Shown here: positions 40,394-50,116 of the stretch, in pieces
Layout of the letters: every line of letters begins with the position of its first letter
How positions within the stretch are numbered: the stretch's first letter is position 1
Notes under the pieces: model-generated
The model's input: only the letters and a program-made list of their open reading frames with translations
The model's database searches: none
Told to the model about the DNA's origin: nothing
Origin: an uncultured Halomonas sp.
GTDB lineage: Bacteria > Pseudomonadota > Gammaproteobacteria > Pseudomonadales > Halomonadaceae
NCBI RefSeq assembly: GCF_947490095.1
Contig: NZ_CANLFS010000012.1
Span: forward strand, 1-64,000
Direction of reading: 5' to 3'
DNA: 64,000 nt
Translations under genes and position numbers: made by a program

Positions 40394-41298
40394 GGCGACG
40401 CCTCCTCGAACGCGCCCTCGCCCTCGCCCTCGCCCTCGAGGTCGTCCCAGTCGGCGCGGTCGGTCTCGCTCACTCGGGCCCGCACATGCAGTGGCGATAG
40501 CGGTGCATTCTGGACGACCTCGATCATCGCCTCCTTGGCCAGTTCGAGAATCGCCATGAAGGTGACCACGACCCCTCCACGCCCCTCCTCGAGAGAAAAC
40601 AGCGCCTCGAAGAGCACGAAGCGCCCTCCCTCGAGGCGCCCCATGATCGCCAGCATGCGCTCACGCGTCGACAGCACCTCGCGGCTGATCTGGTGGGTCT
40701 GATTGAGCTCGACCCGACGCAGGACCCCGGCCAGCGCACCCAGCAGCTGATCCAACCCCACCTCGGGGTGAATCACTCGGCTCTCCAGCGGCGGCAATAC
40801 CGCCCGGGCCGGAAACCAGTCTCGACCCAGGCGCGGCAGTTCGGCCAGGGACTCGGCGGCATTCTTGAGCCGCTCATACTCCTGGAGGCGACGAATCAGC
40901 TCGGCCCGAGGATCCTCCTCCTCGTCATCGCCCCCTTCCTTTGGGGGGCGTGGCAACAGGGTGCGTGACTTGATCTCGGCGAGCATTGCCGCCATCAGCA
41001 GGTACTCACCGGCCAATTCGATCTCCATGGCCTTCATCAGCTCGACATACTCGATGTACTGACGCGTAATGGCTGCCACATCGATGGCCAGGATATCCAG
41101 GTTCTGGCGCCGGATCAGGTAGAGCAGCAGGTCGAGGGGCCCCTCAAAGGTCTCGAGGAAGACACGCAGCGCCTCCGGCGGAATATAGAGATCCTCCGGC
41201 AGCTCGGTAATCGGCTCATCGAACAGCCTGCCGAGCACCTCGGCCTGGCCGGCGACGGCTGTCTGTTCGAGGCTTACGGTATCGGGGGTAACGCTCAC
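40390..41298 (-). CDS. scpA: Segregation and condensation protein ScpA
   Basis: ScpA is the kleisin that bridges SMC heads. The 302-residue protein has FEGPLDLLLYLIRRQNLDILAIDVA near the N terminus, followed by the AEYLLMAAMLAEIKSRTLLP-type segment. The C-terminal tail has a Gly-Glu run (EGEGEGEG) encoded by a GCCCTC hexamer microsatellite near 40416-40440. It is first in scpA-scpB-rluB. The operon implies SMC-type rather than MukBEF chromosome organisation. Confidence 0.95.
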   Translation of the reverse strand: MSVTPDTVSLEQTAVAGQAEVLGRLFDEPITELPEDLYIPPEALRVFLETFEGPLDLLLYLIRRQNLDILAIDVAAITRQYIEYVELMKAMEIELAGEYLLMAAMLAEIKSRTLLPRPPKEGGDDEEEDPRAELIRRLQEYERLKNAAESLAELPRLGRDWFPARAVLPPLESRVIHPEVGLDQLLGALAGVLRRVELNQTHQISREVLSTRERMLAIMGRLEGGRFVLFEALFSLEEGRGGVVVTFMAILELAKEAMIEVVQNAPLSPLHVRARVSETDRADWDDLEGEGEGEGAFEEASP

Positions 41299-41600
41299 GC
41301 GGCGTGCCTCTCCAGGGACGCAGAATCAGCGGCGCAGTCTAGCAAGAGCACGCCCCTGGAAACAGCGTGATCGAGGCGTCGCCCGGTGCCGGCTCAATCG
41401 GCCGCCCGGAAAATAAATCGCCAAGACCATTGACCCGGAACGATAAAAGTGAGACTGTATCGCCAGTTGGTTGGCAAGCAGCATGGTTTCAGCAGCATTC
41501 GAATTCTTTCGACCGCCTGTAAGATCATTCTTGTTTTACCCGCTATTCATCTGGGTGACACCAGGAACATTGCAAGGCGCTTAGCGCGAAAGGATTTATT
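41299..41600. promoter_or_regulatory. Leader region of the cold-shock gene
   Basis: The 302-base gap between divergent scpA and the cold-shock gene has no supported coding sequence. A possible -35 TTGACC lies at 41430-41435 but its -10 partner is unclear, so a transcript from there would have a leader of about 140 bases. Long leaders are common for cspA-type mRNAs. GAAAGGA lies just before the start codon. Confidence 0.35.
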
Positions 41601-41804
41601 ATGACAACTGGTACCGTGAAGTGGTTCAACGATTCCAAGGGTTTCGGCTTCATCTCTCCGTCCGACGGCGGTGATGACGTCTTCGCCCACTTCTCCGAGA
41701 TTCAGGCTGAAGGCTTCAAGTCCCTCCAGGAAGGTCAGAGCGTCTCCTTCGACGTGACCCAGGGCAAGAAGGGCCTTCAGGCCTCTAACATCAAGCCGCT
41801 CTGA
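41601..41804 (+). CDS. Cold-shock protein (CspA family)
   Basis: The 67-residue OB-fold protein has both RNA-binding motifs, GFGFI and DVFAHF, after the GTVKWFN start. CspA-family proteins bind single-stranded RNA/DNA and melt mRNA structures; which paralogue this is cannot be told. It is a single-gene unit with an AAAGGA ribosome-binding site and a strong terminator after it. Confidence 0.95.
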   Translation: MTTGTVKWFNDSKGFGFISPSDGGDDVFAHFSEIQAEGFKSLQEGQSVSFDVTQGKKGLQASNIKPL

Positions 41805-41822
41805 TCCTCGGATCATAAGCGC

Positions 41823-41875
41823 ACGAATCCTTCGGGATTCGTTGAACAGGGCTCGCTTCGGCGAGCCCTGTTTCG
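41823..41875 (+). terminator. Double hairpin terminator after the cold-shock gene
   Basis: Two hairpins with TTCG loops follow the gene: ACGAATCC/GGATTCGT (41823-41842) and CAGGGCTCGC/GCGAGCCCTG (41847-41870). The second is followed by TTTCGTT, a good intrinsic terminator. Confidence 0.9.
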
Positions 41876-41887
41876 TTGTGTGCCCTG

Positions 41888-43354
41888 TCATCCCCCCTCG
41901 TCATTGGCCTTCACCCCCTGGGCGATACGCTCGCCGAGCGTCGCATCGATATTGCGCCAGTAATCGAAGGCCCGCTCCAGCACCGGCGCGGAAACGCCGT
42001 CGGAGAGGTGGCCCACCACATTGGCCACCAGGCGGTCCCGGGCGGCATCGTCCATCACCCGATTGACCAGGGTATTGGCCTGGCCGAAATCATCGTCCTC
42101 CTCGCGTAGCGTATAGGCGGCACGCACCATGTCGCCGCCGGCCTCCCAGATAGAATCCGGCGGATACCGCTCGCCGTCGGCCTGGGGCCCACCCTTGGAG
42201 TTGGGCGCATATACCGGGTCGCTGGCGTTCTGCACCCGCATGGCACCGTCCTTGCTGTAGCTATGCACCGGCGACTTGGGGGCGTTGACGGGAATCTGCT
42301 TGTAGTTCACGCCCAGCCGATGGCGATGCGCGTCGGCATAGGAGAACACTCGCCCCAGCAGCATCTTGTCGGGACTGATGCCGATGCCGGGCACCAGGTT
42401 ATTGGGCTCGAACGCCGCCTGCTCGATCTGAGCATGGTTGTCCACGGGGTTCGTATCCAGGGTGAGCCTGCCCACCTCGATCAGCGGGTAATCCGCATGG
42501 GGCCATATCTTGGTAAGGTCGAAGGGATTGAAGCGATAGGCCTCGGCCTCCTTGAACGGCATGATCTGCATATAGAGCGTCCAGCTCGGATACTCACCGG
42601 CCTCGATCGCTCGATAGAGGTCACGCATATGATAGTCACCGTCCTCTCCCGCCAGGCGGTCGGCTTCCTCCTGGGTGAGGCACTCGACTCCCTGGTCGGT
42701 CTTGAAGTGATACTTGACCCAGAACTTTTCCCCCCGGGCGTTCACCCACATGTAGGTGTGGCTGGAATAACCATTCATGTGCCGCCAGGTCCTGGGGATT
42801 CCTCGGTCACCCATCAGCCAGGCGACCTGATGGGCGGATTCCGGCGACAGCGTCCAGAAGTCCCACTGCATATCATGGTCACGCAGGTTGTTATCCGCCC
42901 GCCGCTTCTGGGAGCGGATAAAGTGCTGAAACTTCAGTGGATCACGAAGGAAGAAGACCGGCGTGTTGTTCCCCACCATGTCGTAGTTGCCTTCGCTGGT
43001 GTAGAACTTGATGGAAAATCCACGGGGGTCACGCCAGGTGTCCGGACTCCCACGCTCACCCGCCACGGTGGAGAAGCGAATCAGCACGTCCGTGCGGGTA
43101 CCCGGCTGGAACACCGCGGCTCGCGTGTAGGCACTGACATCTTCGGTCACCTCGAAACGGCCAAAGGCACCGCTGCCCTTGGCGTGGGGCTGACGCTCGG
43201 GGATCCGCTCCCGGTTGAACTGGGCCATCTGTTCAATCAAATAATGGTCATGAAGCAGGATAGGGCCATCGGGCCCCACCGTCAGCGAATGCTCGTCGCT
43301 GGCCACCGGAATGCCCGCATCGGTGGTGGTCGGCTTGGGTTTATCGGTCGTCAC
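41888..43354 (-). CDS. Monofunctional haem catalase (small-subunit type)
   Basis: The 488-residue catalase has catalytic His57 ([12 protein letters not shown]), the distal Asn in [10 protein letters not shown] and haem-ligand Tyr339 ([14 protein letters not shown]). The length fits clade 3 small-subunit enzymes. There is no signal peptide, so it is cytoplasmic. It stands alone between the cold-shock gene and a symporter gene. KatA or KatB cannot be assigned from sequence alone. Confidence 0.95.
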   Translation of the reverse strand: MTTDKPKPTTTDAGIPVASDEHSLTVGPDGPILLHDHYLIEQMAQFNRERIPERQPHAKGSGAFGRFEVTEDVSAYTRAAVFQPGTRTDVLIRFSTVAGERGSPDTWRDPRGFSIKFYTSEGNYDMVGNNTPVFFLRDPLKFQHFIRSQKRRADNNLRDHDMQWDFWTLSPESAHQVAWLMGDRGIPRTWRHMNGYSSHTYMWVNARGEKFWVKYHFKTDQGVECLTQEEADRLAGEDGDYHMRDLYRAIEAGEYPSWTLYMQIMPFKEAEAYRFNPFDLTKIWPHADYPLIEVGRLTLDTNPVDNHAQIEQAAFEPNNLVPGIGISPDKMLLGRVFSYADAHRHRLGVNYKQIPVNAPKSPVHSYSKDGAMRVQNASDPVYAPNSKGGPQADGERYPPDSIWEAGGDMVRAAYTLREEDDDFGQANTLVNRVMDDAARDRLVANVVGHLSDGVSAPVLERAFDYWRNIDATLGERIAQGVKANDEGG

Positions 43355-43462
43355 GATACACCTCCTCTACATGATGCATGCCTCTGGACGGGCGCATGGC
43401 GCCCACAGCATCTGTAAGAGGTATAGCGACCCGGCCACGACCTATCCAACTCCTGCCGTAAA

Positions 43463-43586
43463 CGGCGCCCAGGCCTCGCCCCGGCGTTAACCGAGGCTAG
43501 CGATGCAGCCTGATGACCCGGCGCCCAGGCCTCGCCCCGGCGTTAATCGAGGCTAGCGATGCCGGGCCTGATCCGGCGCCCCGGCC
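43463..43586. repeat. 56-base-period tandem duplication over the symporter 3' end
   Basis: A 44-base segment at 43463-43506 recurs at 43519-43562 with one mismatch, a period of 56 bases. A third partial match starts at about 43574. The right-hand copy covers the stop codon and last residues of the dicarboxylate/glutamate-type symporter gene, so the pattern is a duplicated gene end. Each copy can fold through GCCTCG/CGAGGC. Confidence 0.85.
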
Positions 43587-44827
43587 GCCTGGGAGGCGGC
43601 TCGCTTCTCCTCGCTGCGACCGATGACCGCCGTGCCGACCAGATCACCGGTCACGTTGAGGGCGGTGCAGCCCATGCCCACCAGGGCATCGATGGCGGTC
43701 AGCAGCGCCACGGCCTCGATCGGCAGGCCCACCTGGGAGAATACCGTGGCGATCATCACGATGCCGGCGCCGGGCACCCCGGCGGTGCCCACCGAGATCA
43801 GCGTGCCGACCACCACGATCTGCAGCATGCTTAGCCAGTCCAGGGGAGCCCCCATCACATTGGCGGCAAACACCGCCGAGATGGCGATGCGGATGGCCGC
43901 CCCATCCATGTTCAGCGTCGCCCCCAGCGGCAGGCTGAAGCCATAAATGCTGCGCGGCAGGCCCAGGCGGCTCGCGGCGTCCAGCGTCAGCGGCAGGGTA
44001 CCGGAGCTGCTCTGGGTGGCGAAGGCGGTGGCCGTGGGCGTGCGCGCCTCGCGGAAGAAGGCGCCCACGGGCACACCGAAGCCCTTGAGCAGGCCGAGGT
44101 AGACCAGCAGCTGCGCGCCCAGCGCCAGGTAGAGCACCACCACCATGTCGCCCAGGGACAGCAGGGTCGCGAGGCCCTGATCGGCGACGGTTCCGACCAC
44201 GATGGCGAAGACGCCGATCGGCACGACATGCAGAATACCGTCCATCACCCTGAGGGTGGCGGCGTTGAGCGCCTCGATCAGGCCGTAGAGCCGCTCCCCC
44301 AGCGCCGCCTGGGAGTCGGACTGACGCATCTTCATCACGGCCAGGCCAAAGACCAGCGCCACGAAGATGATGCCCAGCAGGTCCTGCTCGGCGAAGGCGG
44401 CCACCATATTGTTCGGCACGATGCCCAGTACCACCGAGAGAATACCGGGGTTATCCGGCACCGAGATGGCATCGACCCCCTGCAACGACATGCCCTCCCC
44501 CGGCGCCAGCAGGGTCGCCACAGCGAGCCCCACGGCGATGGCCAGGGCCGAGGTGGCCAGATAGTAGACAAATACCTTCCGGCCGACCCGCCCGAGGCTG
44601 CCGGCGGCGCCCTGGTTGACCCCCGACATCAGGGTAAACAGTACGATGGGCAGGATGATGAACTTCAGCAGCCGCATCAAAAGCTCGCCCAGCGGGGCCA
44701 GCCATTCGGCCACGACAGGCCCGCCGACCAGGCCGACCACCACGCCCAGCACCAGGGCAATGCTCACGCGCAGGATCAGCGAGGTGGCGCAGTAACCACG
44801 CCACAGGGATGTCAGGAGCGTCGACAT
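43553..44827 (-). CDS. Dicarboxylate/amino acid:cation symporter (DAACS family)
   Basis: The 424-residue inner-membrane transporter has LLKFIILPIVLFTLMSGV, the serine-rich hairpin SSSGTLPLT, the NMDGAAIRIAI motif (NMDG conserved) and GVPGAGIVM, all of the glutamate/aspartate/dicarboxylate family. The start at 44827 has GAGG upstream. The substrate could be glutamate, aspartate, C4-dicarboxylates or serine/threonine; residues alone do not settle it. Its 3' end is tandemly duplicated. Confidence 0.9.
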   Translation of the reverse strand: MSTLLTSLWRGYCATSLILRVSIALVLGVVVGLVGGPVVAEWLAPLGELLMRLLKFIILPIVLFTLMSGVNQGAAGSLGRVGRKVFVYYLATSALAIAVGLAVATLLAPGEGMSLQGVDAISVPDNPGILSVVLGIVPNNMVAAFAEQDLLGIIFVALVFGLAVMKMRQSDSQAALGERLYGLIEALNAATLRVMDGILHVVPIGVFAIVVGTVADQGLATLLSLGDMVVVLYLALGAQLLVYLGLLKGFGVPVGAFFREARTPTATAFATQSSSGTLPLTLDAASRLGLPRSIYGFSLPLGATLNMDGAAIRIAISAVFAANVMGAPLDWLSMLQIVVVGTLISVGTAGVPGAGIVMIATVFSQVGLPIEAVALLTAIDALVGMGCTALNVTGDLVGTAVIGRSEEKRAASQAAGAPDQARHR

Positions 44828-44950
44828 GGGGACCTCGTTACAATGAAAGGGCGTCGCGGACCTTAGACACACAGGGCCCGGCATGCAAAGACTAGAAAGT
44901 TAATTGCTTATAACACTCAGAGACTTGCACTCGACGCCGCGGGCCCGGGG

Positions 44951-45397
44951 TTAGACCACGCCCTCCCCCCAGCCATAGACGGCCCCGATCACCGCCCCGA
45001 AGACGAGGTGGGCGATCAGCATGGAAAGCGGTGCCACCAGCCCGAGGCCCAGGCCGAACCAGCCGGAGCCGGCCAGGGGAAACACAGAGATCATCACCAC
45101 CAGCCAGCTTCCCATACCGAACTCCAGGCCCCGCCGAGTGGACGTGCGACCCGGAAGATAGGGTACCAGCAGCGCGAACAGCAGCCCCCAGATCAGCGTA
45201 CCCACGGCGAAATGAATACCCCAGGCCAGCGTATGGCTGTCCGGCGTGCCGAGCAGATCCTGAGCGGCAAGATTCATGACCTCGATGGGGTCATACCAGG
45301 GAATAATGCCCGCCGCCAGGCGCAGCACCAGGATCAACGAGATGACCAGGGTGGCCGTGAATCCGGCCATCAACCCACGTAATAGGCGATTACTCAT
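44951..45397 (-). CDS. Small hypothetical membrane protein
   Basis: The 148-residue protein has about four hydrophobic segments (about 7-29, 60-82, 95-113 and 118-143). Its second half is Gly-rich (GSGWFGLGLGLVAPLSMLIAHLVFGAVIGAVYG). It resembles DUF6789-type proteins in general pattern, but I do not recognise it with confidence. It lies between a transporter gene and rlmA on the same strand, with about 80-120 bases on each side. Confidence 0.7.
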   Translation of the reverse strand: MSNRLLRGLMAGFTATLVISLILVLRLAAGIIPWYDPIEVMNLAAQDLLGTPDSHTLAWGIHFAVGTLIWGLLFALLVPYLPGRTSTRRGLEFGMGSWLVVMISVFPLAGSGWFGLGLGLVAPLSMLIAHLVFGAVIGAVYGWGEGVV

Positions 45398-45477
45398 GGC
45401 GCTCTTCCGGCTGTCACTGTGACTCTCAGTGTAGCCATTACTCGGGAGGTGAGGAGCGGACCCCAGAGCGGGTCGCC

Positions 45478-46365
45478 TTATTTACGCACCAACCGGGTCA
45501 GGCGCACGTCCACGGTGAGGGCGAGCGAGGTCAGGGCCGCGGCCTTCTCGCGCCCCTCGGCACTGGCTCGATGCAGGTGCGGCGTCATCGCCAGCAGGTC
45601 GGCGATGGACTCGGCATCCTCGAGCTCGATGGCGAAGCGCAGCGTCTCCCCGGGCCGCCGGATGAAGCCTTCGGGCACCGCCTCGCCGCCCTCGCGGGGA
45701 GGCTTGAGGCTCGGATAGATAATCTCGCGCAGTTCGCGCAGATGGTCCGGTCCGGCCTCGACCATCACAAGCTCCCCGCCCGGCTTCAGCACGCGGGCGA
45801 ACTCCGGATAGACGGGGAAGCCGAACAGGCACAGCACGCGGTCGAGCCAGCCGGCCTGAACCGGCAGATGAGCGTTGGTACCCACTACCCAGGTGGCGGC
45901 CTCCTGGCGCTTGGCGGCGGCGAGCACCGCCCACTTGGAGATGTCCACGCCCAGCAGCGATAGCGCCAGCGCCTCGCCTCGGGCTTGCCCACCCTCTCTC
46001 TCGGCCTCGGTTGCGATCTCGCTTGCGGTCTCGGCCAGCCGACGCAGGTAATACCCCTCGCCGCAGCCGGCATCCAGGCAGCGAAGCGTATCGTCACCCG
46101 ATGCCTCATCCAGCACGGCGCGGCCGACCGCCTCGGCAATGGGCCGATAGTGGCCTGCCTCGAGGAAGCGCCGCCGCGCCGCTACCATCGCCTTGCTGTC
46201 GCCGGGGTCGCGGGAGCGCTTGTTCTGCACCGGCAGCAGGTGAACATAGCCCTGGCGGGCGATATCGAAGCTGTGACCGGCCGCACAGCGCCAGGTGTTA
46301 CCGCTCTTGTGCAGGACATCGCCGTCCAGCGGGCAGGCCAATGCCTGAAAGGGATGGATACGCAT
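45478..46365 (-). CDS. rlmA: 23S rRNA (guanine745-N1)-methyltransferase RlmA
   Basis: The 295-residue protein has an N-terminal zinc-binding segment (ACPLDGDVL...WRCAAGHSFDIARQGYVHLLPVQ) and a SAM methyltransferase domain with LDAGCGEGYYLRRLA. RlmA methylates G745 in 23S rRNA. One usual zinc cysteine (CPLC) is Asp here (CPLD), a variant I recall in pseudomonad homologues. The start at 46365 fits family length; a 29-residue extension is rejected. Confidence 0.9.
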   Translation of the reverse strand: MRIHPFQALACPLDGDVLHKSGNTWRCAAGHSFDIARQGYVHLLPVQNKRSRDPGDSKAMVAARRRFLEAGHYRPIAEAVGRAVLDEASGDDTLRCLDAGCGEGYYLRRLAETASEIATEAEREGGQARGEALALSLLGVDISKWAVLAAAKRQEAATWVVGTNAHLPVQAGWLDRVLCLFGFPVYPEFARVLKPGGELVMVEAGPDHLRELREIIYPSLKPPREGGEAVPEGFIRRPGETLRFAIELEDAESIADLLAMTPHLHRASAEGREKAAALTSLALTVDVRLTRLVRK

Positions 46366-46464
46366 AGCTCGTCGCCTTGATGATAAATACCATGACCCAA
46401 CAAGCTGCCGCAGTCGCGAAGCCTCGTTGTCCCGTGGCGAATGATGACACAATGATACGCTCTG

Positions 46465-46488
46465 GCGGACCAGGGCCCTGGTCCGCCG
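46465..46488. repeat. 24-base perfect palindrome
   Basis: A perfect 24-base palindrome (12-base arms GGCGGACCAGGG and its complement, no loop) lies between the rlmA start and the truncated EamA gene. No T run follows on either strand. It could be the remains of the EamA gene's terminator or a protein-binding site. Confidence 0.7.
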
Positions 46489-46500
46489 CTGGCTTTCGCG

Positions 46501-46977
46501 TCATTCTGGCGACTCGATCACACTCGTCCTCCCTCGCGGGCTTCCACGGTTTTTTTCGCGACACCCCGCCATCACGCCGGCGAGTTTCAGTGGCGTGATA
46601 CGCTCGTCGGGCAACAGAATGCCGGCAACGACGACAGTGAAGATGGGCGTGGCGGCGTTAAGGGTCGATGCCAACCCGGAGGCGATGAGGGTCTGCCCCC
46701 ACACGATGAGGGCGAAGGGGATGGCATTGTTCAGCAACCCCATTATCCCAAAGGCTCCCCATATCCGCGGGCTCGTTGGCGGTCGCAATCCTATGACAAG
46801 GGCGATGCACCATAACGCCATGGCCGCGAGCCCCACCCTCAAGGCCACAATGGTCAATGGCGGCAGATCCGCCACCGCCACGCCGACGAAGAAGAAGGAT
46901 CCCCCCCACAGCATGGACAGAATGATCAGCATCGCCCACTCACGAGCGCCCATGGTGGTGTTGATTGATGATGCCAT
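46501..46977 (-). pseudogene. Truncated EamA/DMT-family transporter gene
   Basis: The reading frame gives one complete EamA domain: about five membrane segments starting WAMLIILSMLWGGSFFFVGVAVADLPP and reaching LPDERITPLKLAGVMAG. It then changes abruptly to an unrelated polar tail (CREKNRGSPRGRTSVIESPE). Normal members are about 300 residues with two EamA domains; this one is 158. The second half is missing and not found in the flanking sequence. It is probably a decayed remnant, though a single-domain protein is possible. Confidence 0.75.
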
Positions 46978-47259
46978 AGCGAGCAGCGCCCCCTGTTCAT
47001 GGATGTGAGGGTCAGGTTAGCGGGCGTTAAACATCCGAAACATCCGATTCTTGCGCGCTAGTTCCGCTATTTCTCGCGACCCACGCGCCCAGGCGACTCT
47101 CGATGGGCCACAGGACGGGCAACCCAGCGCCTGTCTCGGCATCAGGGATGCCATATCCCACCAGCGACCGGCGTTCGGTAACCCGACAACAATCGGATGG
47201 AAGTGCCGGGGGCAGCCGGGTCCCATAACGAGTATCAAGATGCAACGGGAGATCGCGTC

Positions 47260-48324
47260 ATGTCGATGCCATCTGAACAGGAAATGCGCAACGCGATAGC
47301 CGCCCGGGACGAGTCCCGTGACGGCCAGTTTGTCTATGGGGTCATCACGACGGGGATCTTCTGCCGGCCGTCGTGCTCCGCGCGCCCGGCGAGACCCGAG
47401 AACCTGAGATTCTTCTCCAGCGTGGAGAGCGCCATGCTCTCCGGTTTCAGGCCCTGCAAACGCTGCCGGCCTGCCGACGATCTATCCCGTGTCGAGCGAC
47501 TGGTGGAAGTCGCCCGTCACATTGAACAGCATGCGGATGAGCGACTGACACTGGCACACCTGGCCGACATGGCCGGGTTGTCGCCATCGAGGCTACAACG
47601 AATCTTCAGGGAAGCCTTTGGTGTCTCGCCCAAGGCCTACCAGGATGCGGTGAGAATGCGGCATTTCAAGCACTCTCTGAGAGAAAGCGACAGCGTGACC
47701 GAGGCGATTTTCTCCTCCGGGTTTGGCTCCATTAGTCGAGTCTACGGCGAAGCGAATCGCAAGATCGGCATGCCCCCCAGGGTCTATCGAGCGGGCGGGG
47801 CCGGCGAGGACATCGCCTATGCGTGTCGCACCACGGCCCTTGGCCTGATAGCCATGGCAGCCACCGATAGCGGTGTCTGCTTTGTCCAGTTTGGTGATGA
47901 TAAGGCATCACTCATCACCCAACTGAAAGCGGAATTTCCCAATGCTGAATTGCGCGCCTCCCCCGCCCAGAATGCCCCCGAGCTCGATGCCTGGATGGAA
48001 GCCCTCGATCGGCATATCAGCCAGGGCGCTCCTCGGCCGGACCTGCCCCTTGATATGCGGGGCACCGTGTTTCAAATGAAAGTATGGCAGTTCCTGTTGA
48101 GCATTCGGGAGGGTGACGTTCTCAGCTATGGCGAGGTCGCGGCCCACATCGATAACCCCAAGGCCGTACGGGCGGTCGCATCGGCCTGTGCCAAGAACCG
48201 CATCGGTGTGCTGATCCCCTGCCATCGCGTCCTAAAGGGCGATGGCGGCCTGGGCGGATACCGCTGGGGCCTGGCGCGCAAACAAGCCCTGCTGGACGCA
48301 GAGGGGGAACGCTTCACTGGTTAG
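47260..48324 (+). CDS. ada: Ada: methylphosphotriester/O6-methylguanine methyltransferase and activator
   Basis: Ada repairs methylated DNA and activates the adaptive response. The protein is 354 residues, the E. coli Ada length. It has an N-terminal zinc domain with Cys35 and Cys39 (FCRPSC) and FRPCKRC, an AraC-type helix-turn-helix (about 90-185), and the O6-alkylguanine transferase domain with Cys321 in VLIPCHRVL, the same number as in E. coli. The start at 47260 has GGGAG upstream. Base composition is lower in G+C than most neighbours, hinting at later arrival. No alkB follows. Confidence 0.96.
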   Translation: MSMPSEQEMRNAIAARDESRDGQFVYGVITTGIFCRPSCSARPARPENLRFFSSVESAMLSGFRPCKRCRPADDLSRVERLVEVARHIEQHADERLTLAHLADMAGLSPSRLQRIFREAFGVSPKAYQDAVRMRHFKHSLRESDSVTEAIFSSGFGSISRVYGEANRKIGMPPRVYRAGGAGEDIAYACRTTALGLIAMAATDSGVCFVQFGDDKASLITQLKAEFPNAELRASPAQNAPELDAWMEALDRHISQGAPRPDLPLDMRGTVFQMKVWQFLLSIREGDVLSYGEVAAHIDNPKAVRAVASACAKNRIGVLIPCHRVLKGDGGLGGYRWGLARKQALLDAEGERFTG

Positions 48325-48384
48325 AAAACCACCTGCCGAATTATTGCCGGGCGGCGCAGGCGCTAGAAACGCCGCATATATTAC

Positions 48385-48416
48385 AAAAAAAGCCCATGAA
48401 AACATGGGCTTTTTCA
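48385..48416. terminator. Bidirectional terminator between ada and guaA
   Basis: AAAAAAGCCCATG pairs with CATGGGCTTTTTC around an AAAA loop. The stem is flanked by A on the left and T on the right, so it can end both ada and guaA transcripts. Confidence 0.9.
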
Positions 48417-48456
48417 ATTTATTGCTGATCAGTACCCGCTAGTGCCTAACGGGGGA

Positions 48457-50034
48457 TCACTCCCACTCGATGGTCGCGGGCGGCTTGCTCGAGACATCGT
48501 AGGTGACACGGGAGACGCCGGTGATCTCGTTGATGATGCGGTTGGAGACGGTCTCCAGGAGCTCGTAGGGCAGGTGCGCCCAGCGGGCGGTCATGAAGTC
48601 GATGGTCTCCACGGCACGCAGGGCGATCACCCACTCGTAGCGGCGGGCATCGCCGACCACGCCCACGGACTTCACCGGCAGGAAGACGGCGAAGGCCTGG
48701 CTGGTCTTGTGGTACCAGCCGGCGTTGTGCAGCTCCTCGATGAAGATGGCGTCGGCCTCGCGCAGGATGTCGGCATATTCCTTCTTCACCTCGCCGAGGA
48801 TGCGCACGCCCAGGCCCGGCCCCGGGAAGGGGTGGCGATAGACCATGTCATAGGGCAGGCCGAGCTCGACGCCAAGCTTGCGCACCTCGTCCTTGAACAG
48901 TTCGCGCAGCGGCTCGACGAGCTTGAGCTTCATGGTCTCGGGCAGCCCGCCCACGTTGTGGTGCGACTTGATCACGTGCGCCTTGCCGGTCTTGGCGGCG
49001 GCGGACTCGATCACATCCGGGTAGATGGTGCCCTGGGCCAGGAAGTCGACGCCCTCGATCTTGGCGGCCTCGGCATCGAACACCTCGATGAAGGTATTGC
49101 CGATGATCTTGCGCTTGGCCTCGGGCTCGGCCTCGTCCGCAAGCTTGCCGAGGAACAGATCCTCGGCGTCGACGCGAATCACCCGCACGCCCATGTGCTT
49201 GGCGAAGGTCTCCATCACCTGGTCGCCCTCGGCCTTGCGCAGCAGGCCGTTGTCGACGAACACGCAGGTCAGCTGGTCACCGATGGCCTTGTGCAGCAGC
49301 GCCGCGACCACCGAGGAGTCCACGCCGCCGGAGAGGCCGAGCAGCACGTGGCGGTCGCCCACCTGATCGCGCACGCGGGTGATCTGGTCCTCGATGATAC
49401 GGGCCGGCGTCCAGTTGCGCTTGGCTTCGCAGATATCCAGCACGAAGCGCTCGAGGATACGCTGGCCCTGCAGGGTGTGGGTCACCTCGGGATGGAACTG
49501 CACGCCGAAGAAGCGCTTCTCCTCCCAGGCCATGGCGGCCACGGGGCAGCTCGGGGTGGAGGCCGTCACGCTGAATGCGTCGGGGACCCGAGAGACCTTG
49601 TCGCCGTGGCTCATCCAGACGTCGAGCAGGTTCCTGCCGGTATCCGGGTCGATATGATCAGCGATATCGCAAAACAGCGCCGTCTCCGTGTCGAGGCGGA
49701 TCTGAGCATAGCCGAACTCATGGACATGCGAGCCCTCGACGGCACCGCCGAGCTGCTCGGCCATGGTCTGCATGCCGTAGCAGATGCCCAGCACCGGCAG
49801 GCCCATCTCGAACACGCACTGCGGGGCGCGGGGTGAACCCAGCTCGGTGACCGACTCGGGGCCGCCGGCGAGGATGATACCGTTGGGGGCGTACTCGCGA
49901 ATCTCGGCCTCGGTGATATCGAAGGCACGCACCTCGGAGTAGACGCCGATCTCGCGCACGCGACGGGCGATCAGCTGGGTATATTGAGAGCCAAAATCGA
50001 GGATCAGGATCTTGTGGGCATGAATATCGGTCAT
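48457..50034 (-). CDS. guaA: GMP synthase (glutamine-hydrolysing)
   Basis: GuaA aminates XMP to GMP. The 525-residue length equals E. coli GuaA. The class I glutaminase domain has the catalytic Cys in GICYGMQ and [12 protein letters not shown]. The ATP-pyrophosphatase domain has the PP-loop LSGGVDSSV, and the dimerisation domain ends in TIEWE. The start at 50034 lies 82 bases after guaB, giving the conserved guaB-guaA operon. Confidence 0.98.
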   Translation of the reverse strand: MTDIHAHKILILDFGSQYTQLIARRVREIGVYSEVRAFDITEAEIREYAPNGIILAGGPESVTELGSPRAPQCVFEMGLPVLGICYGMQTMAEQLGGAVEGSHVHEFGYAQIRLDTETALFCDIADHIDPDTGRNLLDVWMSHGDKVSRVPDAFSVTASTPSCPVAAMAWEEKRFFGVQFHPEVTHTLQGQRILERFVLDICEAKRNWTPARIIEDQITRVRDQVGDRHVLLGLSGGVDSSVVAALLHKAIGDQLTCVFVDNGLLRKAEGDQVMETFAKHMGVRVIRVDAEDLFLGKLADEAEPEAKRKIIGNTFIEVFDAEAAKIEGVDFLAQGTIYPDVIESAAAKTGKAHVIKSHHNVGGLPETMKLKLVEPLRELFKDEVRKLGVELGLPYDMVYRHPFPGPGLGVRILGEVKKEYADILREADAIFIEELHNAGWYHKTSQAFAVFLPVKSVGVVGDARRYEWVIALRAVETIDFMTARWAHLPYELLETVSNRIINEITGVSRVTYDVSSKPPATIEWE

Positions 50035-50116
50035 GGGAGCGTCTCGGTGTGGCGGCGGGCCGGATCCAAAAGCGAGCGGCGGGGATTCCCCCGCCGCGGT
50101 AGCACTGGGGTCGGGA

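Noticed and set aside
47027..47245. 72-residue frame upstream of ada on the minus strand
   Set aside because: No domain, no clear ribosome-binding site, and another open frame overlaps it. It may be a fragment, but cannot be supported.
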